From assembly GCA_942491935.1 (NCBI GenBank), contig CALOCZ010000068.1, positions 124,001 through 188,000 of the forward strand: a stretch of 64,000 nt of DNA, read 5' to 3'. A program made the translations under genes and the position numbers. Below the pieces are notes generated by a model. It saw only the letters and a program-made list of their open reading frames with translations. It was not told the DNA's origin and did not search any database. The stretch is from JAGTVG01 sp942491935 (GTDB lineage Bacteria; Bacteroidota; Bacteroidia; Cytophagales; Cyclobacteriaceae). Positions 17,630 through 27,550 of the stretch are shown here, in pieces (positions within the stretch are counted from its first letter, which is position 1; each line of letters starts with the position of its first letter).

Positions 17630-19335
17630 CTAATCAGCCAAATATCCTTTCTCATCAAGAGCTGTCCATCCTTTGATCCATAACTCTGCATCAGGATCAA
17701 ACGCCCCTTTATATCCTACTTGCTCCAATCCACCAGGAGTAAGAAGCCAGATTTTGTTTTGCAGCTTCTGCCGTTGGCCTTGGATCCAGGCTTTTACTTC
17801 CAATAGCCCCTTCCGATGCTTGCCAAGGCAGGGATCAACATCTGCCGTGTTTTGATTTTGTGTCATATGGGTGGCCAGATCTGAGCAATCAGGATCATCT
17901 CCAACCGGATCACCATTATCATCCACGGTAGGTTGGAGTATCCCTATTGCCGAAATATCTATGGTTGTATTTCCACCGACCCACCACATGTTATTCAACA
18001 GCTTCAGCTCTCCATCCTGCATTCTCTTGTAGGAATCTATCCCTTTTTCGTGAGCAAGATCCTCCACTTCAATTCCCTTATCTGTAAAGTCAACTATAAT
18101 AGAATTGGCAACGGTTCCAGCGGTTGCATCCCGCATAATGATGGCAGGCGAATTCTTTGCATTTTCTGCACCGACCCCACTGCCAATAAATGTGGCATTA
18201 TACAGTGTTGGCATGGAATAATATGGATCTTCAGTACCATCAGGTATGGCACCATCCCATTCTCCACCATGGTTTGCAACGTCATCGCGCTGAACGGCAA
18301 ACCAGTATTGTGCCGCGCCGCTCCATCCGATATCCCAGTCAAAACTGTCGTCTTCTGCCCAGGCAACTACAATATGATATAGGGAAACATGTCCTCCAAA
18401 GAATTCTATCCCATCGTCAGAAGACGCAAATATTTCTACGTATTCAATAGTAGTTCCAGATCCAACTGCGCCAAGGGTTAGTCCTTGAAGTTCATCACCA
18501 GGGGCCAGTTCAGCTCCCGTATGACGGATTGAAACATACCGCAGTACACCTGAATTGTCCTCGTTATTGGTTCCTCCATACCGGCCCCGGGGTTCCGTTG
18601 CATCAATACCTTCAATCTGCCCTTCCGGTGACCCATCTATACTTACACGAGATTTACCTAGTAAGATCAAACCACCCCATAGACTATTGTCTTTCTCATC
18701 TAGCGATCCGGGATTACCATCATCAAGATCTGAGGTAAATATAATCGGTTCCTTGGCGGTTCCTTCTGCAAATATCTGTGCGTCACGTGTGATGATCAGT
18801 GCGCTTGTATTATCACCAGTCGTTGGTTGTGATTTAAATTTAACTATGGTTCCCGGTTCAATATACAGTTTTCCAACTTCTTCAAGATATACCAACCCGT
18901 CAAGTAAGTATATTCCTTATCACTGGTCCAATTATAATCTTCGCCACCAACAAGATCTGCATCTTTAATAATTACCATAGAAACTACTACCTCAACACTC
19001 ACAGTACTTGTCTTATTATAAATATCTGTAATGGTGTAGGTTATTGTCTCATCAGATTCCGTATAAGTCACTGTACTTTTAAATGACCCCGTCGTACCTT
19101 CAGCTGTTGCCGGTACTGTTGCATTGTCACTATTTACAGTTATGGATTTTACGCCGGCTGAGGCAGTCCAGTTGATATTTACTTCTTCAGTTTCTCCTTC
19201 AGAACCTGATAAAGAAGTATTGTCAGCACTAATGGTTGGATTACCTGGGGCTCCCCCGTCATCGTCATCGCTGCATGATGAAATAACAACTGCCATGGCA
19301 GCTATCATAAAAATTAATAATAAGAGTTTCTTCAT
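17630..19335 (-). pseudogene. Surface lipoprotein with right-handed beta-helix-like repeats, one frameshift
   Basis: The N-terminus MKKLLLLIFMIAAMAVVISSCSDDDDG is a lipoprotein signal with the lipobox cysteine in SSC, followed by an Ig-like segment (PTISADNTSLSGSEGE). The second part (GGTNNEDNSGVLRYVSIRHTGAE, ASSDDGIEFFGGHVSLYHI) resembles Bacteroidota beta-helix-like proteins. A missing base near 18905 splits the frame; repaired, the junction reads EYTxLDGLVYLEEVGKLYIEPG and the product is about 568 residues. It lies upstream of the TonB receptor on the same strand and would be its outer-membrane partner. Ligand unknown. Confidence 0.7.
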
Positions 19336-19544
19336 TTCAATAATTCAGTTTGTTACAACATGATTAATTATTGCAAAAATGAAGATTAGTTATTAAGTCT
19401 CGGGTCAGTAATTATTAGGAAATTGTTAAGATAAAAACAGCTGTATTAAGTTAAGGTTAAAATGGAAGAAATTTGACCGATGTTGGTTAACAAATAATTA
19501 ACATGTAGCTAAAAATGTCACGTCATGCAATCTCAGGTTATGTT

Positions 19545-20528
19545 TTACTTAGATATAGGAACTTTCTTCAAAATCCGGTCCAGGATGAATTTTGTATCTA
19601 CACCATCGGCCTCGGCCTCATAATTCAGGATCATACGGTGGTTAAGGACATCCATGGCAATTTCCTTGATATCCTCCGGGAGCACATATTCCCTCTCATC
19701 AAAATACGCAATAGCTTTTGATGCCAGGTTAAGATATATGGATGCTCGAGGTGATGCTCCAAACTGGATATAGCCTTTCTCTTCCTTCAGTCCAAATTCC
19801 TCAGGATTACGGGTCGCAAATACAAGTTCAATAATGTACCGCTCAAGAGATTCTGATATCCTTACCTTATTGATCTCATCCCGGATCTGGAAAATATCCT
19901 TTTTTGAAAGGATGGTCTTGATCTTGTCATCAAAACTCATGTTTGACATCCTCCGCATGATCTCCATCTCTTCTTCTTTTGTAGGATAATCCACAAAAAC
20001 CTTCATCATAAAACGGTCAACCTGCGCTTCAGGAAGCGGATAGGTTCCTTCCTGGTCTATTGGGTTTTGCGTGGCCATAACCAGAAAAGGCTTATCAAGT
20101 TTGTAAGTGGTATCACCGATAGTAACTTGTTTTTCCTGCATGGATTCCAATAGAGCAGACTGTACTTTGGCTGGAGCTCTGTTTACCTCGTCAGCCAGGA
20201 TCATGTTCGCAAAAATAGGGCCCTTCTTTACTTCAAATTCTGATTTCTGCTGATTGTATATCAAAGTACCAATTAAGTCTGCTGGCAATAAATCAGGAGT
20301 AAACTGGATGCGGTGAAAATTGAGGTGAAGTACTCTTGCCAGTGTATTAACAGTTAGCGTTTTCGCAAGACCTGGAACCCCTTCCAGCAAAATATGGCCC
20401 TGGGTAAATAAACCGATCAACAACCTGTTTACCATATATTCCTGTCCAACAACAATTTTGGAAACCTCGGAGAATACTTCCTTAATTTTGTCCTGATGTT
20501 CTTTTTTAATATCCTTGCTTTCAGCCAT
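19545..20528 (-). CDS. MoxR-family AAA+ ATPase
   Basis: A 327-residue AAA+ protein with Walker A (GVPGLAKT), Walker B (LADEVNRAPAKVQSALLESMQE) and sensor 1 (ATQNPIDQEGTYPLPEAQVDRF), the classic MoxR block. MoxR ATPases act as chaperones, usually with von Willebrand-factor-A proteins encoded next door. No DUF58 or VWA gene follows here: the downstream neighbour is the beta-helix-like lipoprotein. Its start is divergent from the GH16 gene. Confidence 0.93.
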   Translation of the reverse strand: MAESKDIKKEHQDKIKEVFSEVSKIVVGQEYMVNRLLIGLFTQGHILLEGVPGLAKTLTVNTLARVLHLNFHRIQFTPDLLPADLIGTLIYNQQKSEFEVKKGPIFANMILADEVNRAPAKVQSALLESMQEKQVTIGDTTYKLDKPFLVMATQNPIDQEGTYPLPEAQVDRFMMKVFVDYPTKEEEMEIMRRMSNMSFDDKIKTILSKKDIFQIRDEINKVRISESLERYIIELVFATRNPEEFGLKEEKGYIQFGASPRASIYLNLASKAIAYFDEREYVLPEDIKEIAMDVLNHRMILNYEAEADGVDTKFILDRILKKVPISK

Positions 20529-20623
20529 GATCTGAATTAATACTTTTTAAACGAATGCAAAAATATACATAAATGAATTAATAGTGAGATATACTTATGG
20601 ATGAAATAATCTAATTTATAATG

Positions 20624-20631
20624 TATTTTTG
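20624..20631 (+). promoter_or_regulatory. Possible -7 element (TATTTTTG)
   Basis: TATTTTTG matches TAnnTTTG and lies only 5 bp before the ATG of the GH16 gene, so if used the transcript would be almost leaderless. Confidence 0.3.
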
Positions 20632-20635
20632 ATCT

Positions 20636-21472
20636 ATGAAGAAGATTTTTTTAATACTGACACTATCTTCAATATATTTTTTCATTTCAAGCTGTGAAAT
20701 AAGAAAGTTGAAGAAGATCCTCCTGGAGAACTAGAATATGTTCTTACCTGGAGTGATGAATTTGATGGTGAGACCATAGATGCGGGCAAATGGGATAAAC
20801 CTGAATAGTAACAGACGGATCAATGAAGAAGGTCCCGATGGCTGGTGGCTTAAGGAAGATTCCTACCTTGATGGAAATGGCAACCTTGTCATCCGGGCAA
20901 GGAAAATTGACAACCGGAACGATGACAATGATCCCTATGACTATTCCACAGGAGCGATCAGGTCAAAGGGACATTTTCAGCAAAAATTTGGAAAGTTTGA
21001 GATCCGGTGCCAATTACCTGGTCAGGCTGGGCTGGTGGGTGGCTTTCTGGCTGATGTCAAACAGTGTGGCAATGTCGATAATTCCGGGGAGGATGGAACT
21101 GAAATCGACATCTTTGAAGGATTTGGATGGACAGACACACTGAACTTTGCATTGCATTGGGATGGATATGGAGATGATCACAAATCTGAAGGCTACAAAA
21201 AATCCATAGAAGGGATCAGGGATGGATTTCATACCTATGCGCTGGAATGGACTGAAGAAGAATATGTCTTCCTGGTGGATAATACAGAAGTATGGAGAAC
21301 AAAGGCAGGAGGCGTTTCTAAAGTTCCTGCATATGTCAAGATCACTGGGGAGTTATCTACTGAAAGTTGGGCGATCAGTGAATATTGGTCAAATGATCCG
21401 GAATTGGCAGAATATCCGGATTATTTTATAGTGGATTATGTTAGAGTTTATCAGGATAAATCTCAACAGTAA
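20636..21472 (+). pseudogene. GH16 beta-glucanase-type lipoprotein, two frameshifts near the N-terminus
   Basis: A lipoprotein signal (MKKIFLILTLSSIYFFISSCE) is followed in a second frame by PPGELEYVLTWSDEFDGETIDAGKW, and in a third by NRRINEEGPDGWWLKEDSYLDGNGNL to the end. The GH16 catalytic motif EIDIFE (coding bases 21101-21118) is intact. So is the C-terminal WTEEEYVFLVDNTEVWR and YFIVDYVRVYQ. Repair needs one added A near 20704 and one base removed near 20809. GH16 enzymes hydrolyse beta-1,3/1,4-glucans, agarose, carrageenan or porphyran; the substrate cannot be told here. As written, no secreted product would be made. Confidence 0.8.
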
Positions 21473-21487
21473 TTTATAATTTTAATT

Positions 21488-21907
21488 ATGTGGACCTGCC
21501 CTGAATGTCAACAGAAGTTCATTAATCAGAACCATCCGCATTCCTGTAATGAAAGAACTGTTGAAGATTTTTTAAATAGGAAATCCGAGTTAACAATTGA
21601 ATTGTATAATCATTTTATAAATGAATTGCGAAAATGCGGTAAATTCAAACTGCATCCAGCGAAATCTCGAATTGCCTTTGCAGCTGATATCCGCTTCGGT
21701 TACATTAAAACACTGGGAAAAAACTTTGTGGACATTGCGCTGACTTTCAATCAACCTTATCACGAAAATCTCTGCTTTTACAGAATAGGTGAAGTCCCCG
21801 GGGGAAAATATTTTCAGCATTACCTGCGAATCTATCGCAAGGAAGATGTCAATGATGAGGTAAAAAAGTATATGAAAATGGCCATTGAATCTGGCAACAG
21901 AAAATGA
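21488..21907 (+). CDS. DUF5655-type protein with N-terminal zinc-ribbon-like motif
   Basis: A 139-residue cytoplasmic protein. The first 20 residues hold CPEC-x3-F-x7-HSC, a probable metal-binding knuckle. The rest (DFLNRKSELTIELYNHFINEL, RIAFAADIRFGYIK, YFQHYLRI) matches my memory of DUF5655, a domain of unknown function. It lies 15 bp after the GH16 gene. Confidence 0.7.
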   Translation: MWTCPECQQKFINQNHPHSCNERTVEDFLNRKSELTIELYNHFINELRKCGKFKLHPAKSRIAFAADIRFGYIKTLGKNFVDIALTFNQPYHENLCFYRIGEVPGGKYFQHYLRIYRKEDVNDEVKKYMKMAIESGNRK

Positions 21908-22015
21908 ATTTAAGACTGTAGAAGATATTCACTTAATGGATGAAATTCTCATTCCGAATGAGAAACTATTCGGTGATGTTTTATCCATTTTTTAAAATTA
22001 TATTGGATTATTGTT

Positions 22016-22585
22016 ATGATGAAGAAACTGGACAAAAATTACTATACTTTAAAATCCGATCGTTTAAAACTGGTTGAAATTACGGTCAACGACCTTGAGG
22101 ATATCCATTCCCTTCATTCTTTACCAGAAGTGGATGAATTCAATACTTTAGGTATACCTGATAACCTAAGGGAAACTAAAGAGTTCATGCAGCCTATCAT
22201 CAAGGACCAGTTAAATGAAAAGAGAAAACACATATGTTGGAGTGTCAGGGAAATAAATAAAGATAAATTTATCGGATTAGCTGGCCTTGTAATATCTGCA
22301 GATCGATTTAAAATGGCCGAAATTTATTTTAAGTTATTCCCCAAATTCTGGGGACGCGGATATGCCCCTGAACTGGCTAAAAGGATCTTCCAGTTCGGGT
22401 TCAATGATTTAAATTTACACAGGATCGAAGCAGGGGTTTCCACTGAAAATGAAAAATCAATCAGGGTCCTCGAAAAACTCGGCATGACAAGAGAAGGCAT
22501 ACGGCGAAAGATCCTGCCAATAAGAGGTGAATGGAAAGACAATTTTCATTATGCTATATTGGATGAAGAATTTAAAATATCCTGA
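22016..22585 (+). CDS. GNAT-family N-acetyltransferase (RimJ/RimL-like)
   Basis: A 189-residue GNAT protein. The acetyl-CoA-binding region reads GRGYAPELAKRIFQFGFNDLNLHRIEAGVSTENEKSIRVLEKLGMTREGIRR, the standard RimJ/RimL pattern, ending in a YAILDEEF strand. It would acetylate an amine on a protein N-terminus or a small molecule; the substrate is unknown. It stands alone. Confidence 0.88.
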   Translation: MMKKLDKNYYTLKSDRLKLVEITVNDLEDIHSLHSLPEVDEFNTLGIPDNLRETKEFMQPIIKDQLNEKRKHICWSVREINKDKFIGLAGLVISADRFKMAEIYFKLFPKFWGRGYAPELAKRIFQFGFNDLNLHRIEAGVSTENEKSIRVLEKLGMTREGIRRKILPIRGEWKDNFHYAILDEEFKIS

Positions 22586-22623
22586 ATGATTTTGTTAAAC
22601 TGAAATTCCAATGTTGTTTTAAA

Positions 22624-23215
22624 ATGATCAAATCAAGATCATTATCGTACATCCTATCTGGATTAATTGTAATAGCCTGCATATTTTACGCTAGCAGTCT
22701 GGTCTTTGCACAATCTCATTACATTGAAGGACATATTTCAGATCAAGCAACCAATGAACCAATCCCTTTTGTAAATGTATTTTTCAATAATACCACAATA
22801 GGCACGACAACTGATGTTAATGGAAATTATATTATTGGAGATCCTAAAAGATCCTACAAATGTGGGGATGTACGGGATCCGCGGAGCCAGTGGGGTAATT
22901 GCGATTAATACTGAAAAGAATTCTACTTTAGCCTTACGGGAAAGGGATCCCAATTTAATTATCAGGAAAATACCAGGTTATCTTAAAGAATCGTCAATTT
23001 ACGGATATGCGCCGGGATCCGGGGAAGGATACGGATTGATATACTGGAACGCAAATTTACAGACCGATGATGCGGGTGAAGTGGAGCTTGTTTTACCAGG
23101 TGTGGACCTGCCTGACCATTATTTTATTTTTATAGAAGGAATTACTTCCTATGGCTTACCTTTTAACCACAAAATGAAGATCAATAATTTGAGTGGGCAA
23201 AAACTAGAAAACTGA
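22624..23215 (+). pseudogene. Carboxypeptidase-regulatory/TonB-plug protein with internal deletion
   Basis: The first frame gives a signal peptide and half a CarboxypepD_reg domain (GHISDQATNEPIPFVNVFFNNTTIGTTTDVNGNYII). A second frame then starts in the last part of a plug domain (EILKDPTNVGMYGIRGASGVIAINTEK) and runs to a C-terminal macroglobulin-like segment (GLIYWNANLQTDDAGEVELVLPG). In full-length relatives hundreds of residues lie between these parts. The join near 22835 is thus an out-of-frame internal deletion, not a simple base error. Confidence 0.75.
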
Positions 23216-23393
23216 TATCAATCCACCCTATTGACTACCATTTTTTTATCATCCCATCCATCAGAATATTAAAAGATACTTTTTACTATATGTAATTTTA
23301 ATCTTGATTAAATAGGCTGGAATAAGAGATTTTCATCGAGTGGAGTTTAATTATTTAAATTTTATATCCCCGATCGATCATATCATGGGCCTG

Positions 23394-23597
23394 CATTTAT
23401 TCGACTTTGTAAACGAATACAGGATAAATCATGCTAAGAATTTACTCTTGGATCAGAAGCAGCAAGACCTCAGTGTTCTGGAGATTTTATATGATGCGGG
23501 ATTTAACTCAAAGTATTCCTTTAATACCGAGTTTAAAAAACGCACAGGTGTAACGCCTACAGAATACAGAAAAAAGCACTCATTATCAATTAGTTAG
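23394..23597 (+). pseudogene. C-terminal fragment of an AraC-type regulator
   Basis: Only the last 65 or so residues of an AraC DNA-binding domain remain (HLFDFVNEYRINHAKNLLLDQKQQDLSVLEILYDAGFNSKYSFNTEFKKRTGVTPTEYRKKH). The first helix-turn-helix is mostly absent and nothing upstream encodes a sensor domain. The sequence before it shows no AraC similarity in any frame. It lies after the broken plug protein, so the two may be leftovers of one former locus. Confidence 0.7.
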
Positions 23598-23600
23598 ATA

Positions 23601-23667
23601 AAAGTCGAACTTTCTCCCTGAAAAAGTCGAACCAATTTTTTTTCAGAAAAGGGTTCGACTTTTTTTA
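23601..23667. repeat. Direct and inverted GTCGAAC repeats forming a terminator-like hairpin
   Basis: GTCGAAC occurs at 23604-23610 and 23626-23632 (22 bp apart, direct) and inverted (GTTCGAC) at 23653-23659. The second and third copies make a 13-bp stem that ends in a T-run. It can act as a terminator for the AraC fragment. The direct pair with two-turn spacing also resembles an AraC-type operator. Confidence 0.6.
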
Positions 23668-23798
23668 ATCGGTCGCATACCTCATTGATTCCTATGAATT
23701 TTACCATGTCAATAAAATTCTGACTAAACTAAAAAAATCATTTTCACTTCACCCAGTTTCATAAACTGGTTGTTTTACTACTGAATGAAATCAAACTT

Positions 23799-24203
23799 AT
23801 GAATAAACTCGCTATCATATTATCTCATTTAAAAGAAAACAAAGCATTCTATGTGATCCTGGTCTTAAACTGCACCATAAGTTTTGGTTTGCTATACTTC
23901 ATTGAAAACCATGACCTGATAGAGCATAGATTCGAATTCCGGGAGGATATAAATAAAGACCACAAAGCACATGATAGCTTATCTACTGATATCCACTATA
24001 AGTCAAATAGGTATATATCTACAACTTCAGTACGGATAACTAAACAAACTACATTCAATGATAATTTGGAAAGGTTTCTATTTAGCTGTATTGGCTTAAG
24101 AATACATCCAAAGATGACCTGTAACTCAATTTCAATCTTGCTGGAAAGGCAATTTGTCATTGAACTTCAGAAAAAAATGAAAAATCAAATAAGGGTATTA
24201 TAA
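23799..24203 (+). CDS. Small hypothetical membrane protein
   Basis: A 134-residue protein with one predicted membrane helix (about 17-36, FYVILVLNCTISFGLLYFI) and a charged C-terminal region containing two cysteines. I do not recognise the family. It lies 18 bp before the intact TonB receptor, so it may be the first gene of that unit. Confidence 0.5.
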   Translation: MNKLAIILSHLKENKAFYVILVLNCTISFGLLYFIENHDLIEHRFEFREDINKDHKAHDSLSTDIHYKSNRYISTTSVRITKQTTFNDNLERFLFSCIGLRIHPKMTCNSISILLERQFVIELQKKMKNQIRVL

Positions 24204-24221
24204 ACTTAAAATGTCAGTATT

Positions 24222-26615
24222 ATGAAAACTAAAACAAAACACTTGAAAAACCTGATCCTTTTGGTATTGTTGATTACCTCATTAAATGCACTGAGTGCAT
24301 ATAGCCAGGAGTTAACACAAACTGTTAAAGGAAAAATAACAGATGCGGAAACACAGACCCCACTACCTGGAGCTTATGTAATTCTTGAAGGATCAGATCC
24401 GATTATTGGAGCTATCACCGATACAAATGGAAATTTTACTTTAAAAGATATTCTTATTGGTAGAAAAAGCTTCCGGGTTACATATATTGGTTATGAGGAA
24501 GTTTTTTATAATGATGTAAATGTTACAACTGGTCAGGAAGTAGTCCTGAATGTTAAAATGCGGGAAGCCATTAATAAAATGGATGAAATCGTAATTACCC
24601 CCGATGACATCCTGAGCGAACCCATCAACACTATGGCCAACGTAAGTTCTCTGCGGCTCACTACAGATGCAACATCCAGGATTGCTGCGGCTATAAACGA
24701 TCCTTCCAGAACTGTACAATCTTATGCTGGAGTATCCTCGGTTGACGATGAGAACAATGAAATTATTGTCCGCGGGAACTCACCAAGGGGTATGCTTTGG
24801 AGAATGGAAGGCATAGAAATCCCAAATCCCAATCATTTTAGTGATGGAGAAGGTGCTACTGGCGGTGGGGTAAGCATATTAAGCACGCAGGTACTTGACG
24901 ATTCGGACTTTTTTACCGGTGCTTTCCCGGCTGAATATGGCAACGCACTATCCAGTGTATTTGACCTTCAACTTCGTACAGGCAATTTTGATAAAAGAGA
25001 ATATGCCTTACAGGTCGGTGTTATGGGCTTGCAGGCATCTCTCGAAGGTCCATTCTCAAAAAATTCAGAAGCATCGTATTTACTGAATTATAGATATTCC
25101 ACAACGTCATTTCTCAATCAAATGGGATTTATCATCGGTGATTCAGACGTATTCCCAGAATGGCAGGATCTGTCTCTGAACATTAATCTTCCAACAAAAA
25201 AGTTTGGCCGGTTTAATATCTGGGGTATCGGCGGCATAAGCACCTCCGCTGAACTTCCGGTAGCCGATACGGCAAATTGGGAGTATAGAAGTGATCCTTA
25301 TGGTTACGCTGAAAAACATGATCTTGGTATAGCAGGTATAACTCACAATTACTTATTTAAAAACAAGAAATCATACATAAAAACAGTTGCTACTATATCC
25401 TATACGAATAACGAGGAAGTCGAAGATTCATTAAGTTATAGTCTTGAGCCGACCCTGATAAACAATGAATCAATGATTTATAAAACCATAACAGCCAGCA
25501 CCATGCTCAACCATAAGTTCAATGCAAAGAACATAATGCGAATCGGAGCAATTTATACACATCAGGCTTTTGATTTGCAAGCCCTGAATTTTAATTATGA
25601 TGATAATATATTGGAGAAACAACTGGAACAGGAAGGTGCTACAGATAGGTTTCAGGCATATCTGCAATGGAAATTGCGCTTAGGGACTGCATTTGAAATT
25701 AACGCTGGAGTCCATCACAATTATGTTGCCCTTACAAAAGATTATAGCGTTGAACCACGATTGGGAGCAACATGGAGAATAAATGAAAAGCATAGTCTAA
25801 ATTTTGGATTTGGAGCCCACAGCAGGGCAGAAGCAGCTTCTATATATCTTGCTGAGCAGGAACAAGCAGACGGATCAATTATCCACCCAAATACAGATCT
25901 GAAAATGACAAAAGCATTACATAATGTAATTGGATATAACTGGAGATTTGCGCCGGACTTCCATTTTAGAATAGAAGCTTATTATCAGTATTTATATGAG
26001 GTCCCTGTTCAGCTCGAGGATACTACCGGTACATTCTCAGCCCTGAATTTCAGGAGTGGATTTACCAACCTTAACCTGACGAATGAGGGTACTGGAAGAA
26101 ATTATGGCCTGGAATTCACAATAGAAAAGTTTTTCTCCAGGAATTATTACTTTCTAACAACTGCTTCACTGTTCCAATCAAAGTATACTATGCCTGACGG
26201 TGTGGAAAGAAATACAGCTTTTAATAACCGGTATATATTTAATGTAGTCGGTGGCAAGGAGTTTCTGGTAGGGAAAAATAAGCAGAATATAATCGGAACC
26301 AACCTTCGAATGATTTGGAAAGGTGGATATCCTATAGTTCCCGTAGATCTGGATGCATCTATCGAGGAAGGCCGTGAGGTTAGGGATTACGACAGGGCTT
26401 TTGAAGAATCCTCACCCGATTATTTCAGATTGGATATTGGTGTAAGTTACAGGAAAAACAATCCCAAATGGTCATGGATCCTTTCCCTTGATGTACAGAA
26501 TATTACTGGCCGCTTGAATATATATGATGAATACTATAATGCTGAAACTGAATCAATAGAACAAGTATATCTTACAGGATTAATTCCGGTTCTAAATTAT
26601 AAAGTACAGTTTTAG
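24222..26615 (+). CDS. TonB-dependent receptor with carboxypeptidase-like N-terminal domain
   Basis: A 797-residue intact outer-membrane receptor. It has a signal peptide to about residue 28 and a CarboxypepD_reg-like domain (33-115). A plug follows (RTVQSYAGVSSVDDENNEIIVRGNSPRGMLWRMEGIEIPNPNHFSD), then a barrel ending in an aromatic strand (YKVQF). No SusD-like gene is adjacent, so this is not a classical SusCD pair; similar receptors carry metal chelates or small molecules. Flanked by a small membrane protein and a head-GIN protein. Confidence 0.9.
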   Translation: MKTKTKHLKNLILLVLLITSLNALSAYSQELTQTVKGKITDAETQTPLPGAYVILEGSDPIIGAITDTNGNFTLKDILIGRKSFRVTYIGYEEVFYNDVNVTTGQEVVLNVKMREAINKMDEIVITPDDILSEPINTMANVSSLRLTTDATSRIAAAINDPSRTVQSYAGVSSVDDENNEIIVRGNSPRGMLWRMEGIEIPNPNHFSDGEGATGGGVSILSTQVLDDSDFFTGAFPAEYGNALSSVFDLQLRTGNFDKREYALQVGVMGLQASLEGPFSKNSEASYLLNYRYSTTSFLNQMGFIIGDSDVFPEWQDLSLNINLPTKKFGRFNIWGIGGISTSAELPVADTANWEYRSDPYGYAEKHDLGIAGITHNYLFKNKKSYIKTVATISYTNNEEVEDSLSYSLEPTLINNESMIYKTITASTMLNHKFNAKNIMRIGAIYTHQAFDLQALNFNYDDNILEKQLEQEGATDRFQAYLQWKLRLGTAFEINAGVHHNYVALTKDYSVEPRLGATWRINEKHSLNFGFGAHSRAEAASIYLAEQEQADGSIIHPNTDLKMTKALHNVIGYNWRFAPDFHFRIEAYYQYLYEVPVQLEDTTGTFSALNFRSGFTNLNLTNEGTGRNYGLEFTIEKFFSRNYYFLTTASLFQSKYTMPDGVERNTAFNNRYIFNVVGGKEFLVGKNKQNIIGTNLRMIWKGGYPIVPVDLDASIEEGREVRDYDRAFEESSPDYFRLDIGVSYRKNNPKWSWILSLDVQNITGRLNIYDEYYNAETESIEQVYLTGLIPVLNYKVQF

Positions 26616-26680
26616 CCTTATTAAGAATGAGTTCTGAATCTAATGAAATTAATAATCGTTTAACATAAAAAAACAAAGTA

Positions 26681-27409
26681 ATGAAAACACAAATAATTAC
26701 ATCAACAATCATTTTAACAGCCATCATAATAATGAATGCCTGTGATAGCGTAAAAGACGTTATTCCCGGCGAAGATGTGATCACTCAGGAATACACTTTT
26801 TCAGGGTACGAAAACATTGAAACGGAATCTGCATTTACCATTTACGTTAATTTCTCTGATACTGAGGAATCAATTGTGGTAGAATCTAATGAAAATCTTT
26901 TTCAATATATAGAAGTAACTAAAAGTTCAGATAACCTAAAGATCGGATTCAGAGAAAATATAAGCATCAAAGGATCTGCTACTTTGAAGGCTTATATAAC
27001 AACTAAGAATATTAAGGGATTTCTTGCCACAGGTGCTTCAAGGTTCATAGTTGAAGATGCGATTGAAACGGATGATGTTACCGTATTCTTATCCGGAGCA
27101 AGTCAGTTCGCTGGTGAAATATATGTTGAGACTCTGGATGCTGATTTGAGTGGAGCCAGTTCCATGGACATGGAAGGATAAACAGCATCCTTTGATATTA
27201 CGGCCTCAGGCGCTTCTATTGTTGGAGATTTTGATTTTAGCACCGATTATTTGAAAGTTAATTTTTCTGGTGCAAGCAGTGCTTCTCTGACAGTTACTGA
27301 TAAAATGGATGTTAGCGCTTCAGGCGCCAGCATGGTAAAATATAAAGGAGATGCAGTTATCAACAGTCAGAACCTGACCGGTGGGTCACAAATTATTAAT
27401 ATGAATTGA
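26681..27409 (+). pseudogene. Head-GIN (DUF2807) lipoprotein with an in-frame TAA
   Basis: Signal peptide with a lipobox-like cysteine (MNAC), then the DUF2807 beta-helical repeats (GASRFIVEDAIETDDVTVFLSGASQFAGEIYVETLDADLSGASSMDMEG). At 27179-27181 a TAA interrupts the frame. The same frame then continues TASFDITASGASIVGDFDFSTDYLKVNFSGASS to a TGA at 27407-27409 with unmistakable DUF2807 sequence. One base change (for example AAA or GAA to TAA) explains it; no frameshift is involved. Full length would be 242 residues. Confidence 0.8.
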
Positions 27410-27493
27410 TTGGCCCCAGATGAAAATTGACTTATTAAACTTAATACGTGATTGGTTGATTTAAGGATCTAATAAAAATCAAATCTTATTAAT

Positions 27494-27530
27494 AAAAACC
27501 TCAGTATTCTTAATGAATATTGAGGTTTTC
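27494..27530. terminator. Bidirectional terminator
   Basis: AAAACCTCA (27495-27503) pairs with TGAGGTTTT (27521-27529), extended inside by TATTC/GAATA. A- and T-runs flank it on both sides, as expected between two convergent genes. Confidence 0.8.
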
Positions 27531-27550
27531 TATTTTCAGTCAAGAGCAGA

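Noticed and set aside
24222..26615. SusC-type receptor of a polysaccharide utilisation locus
   Set aside because: No SusD-like gene follows and the length and plug sequence do not fit SusC.
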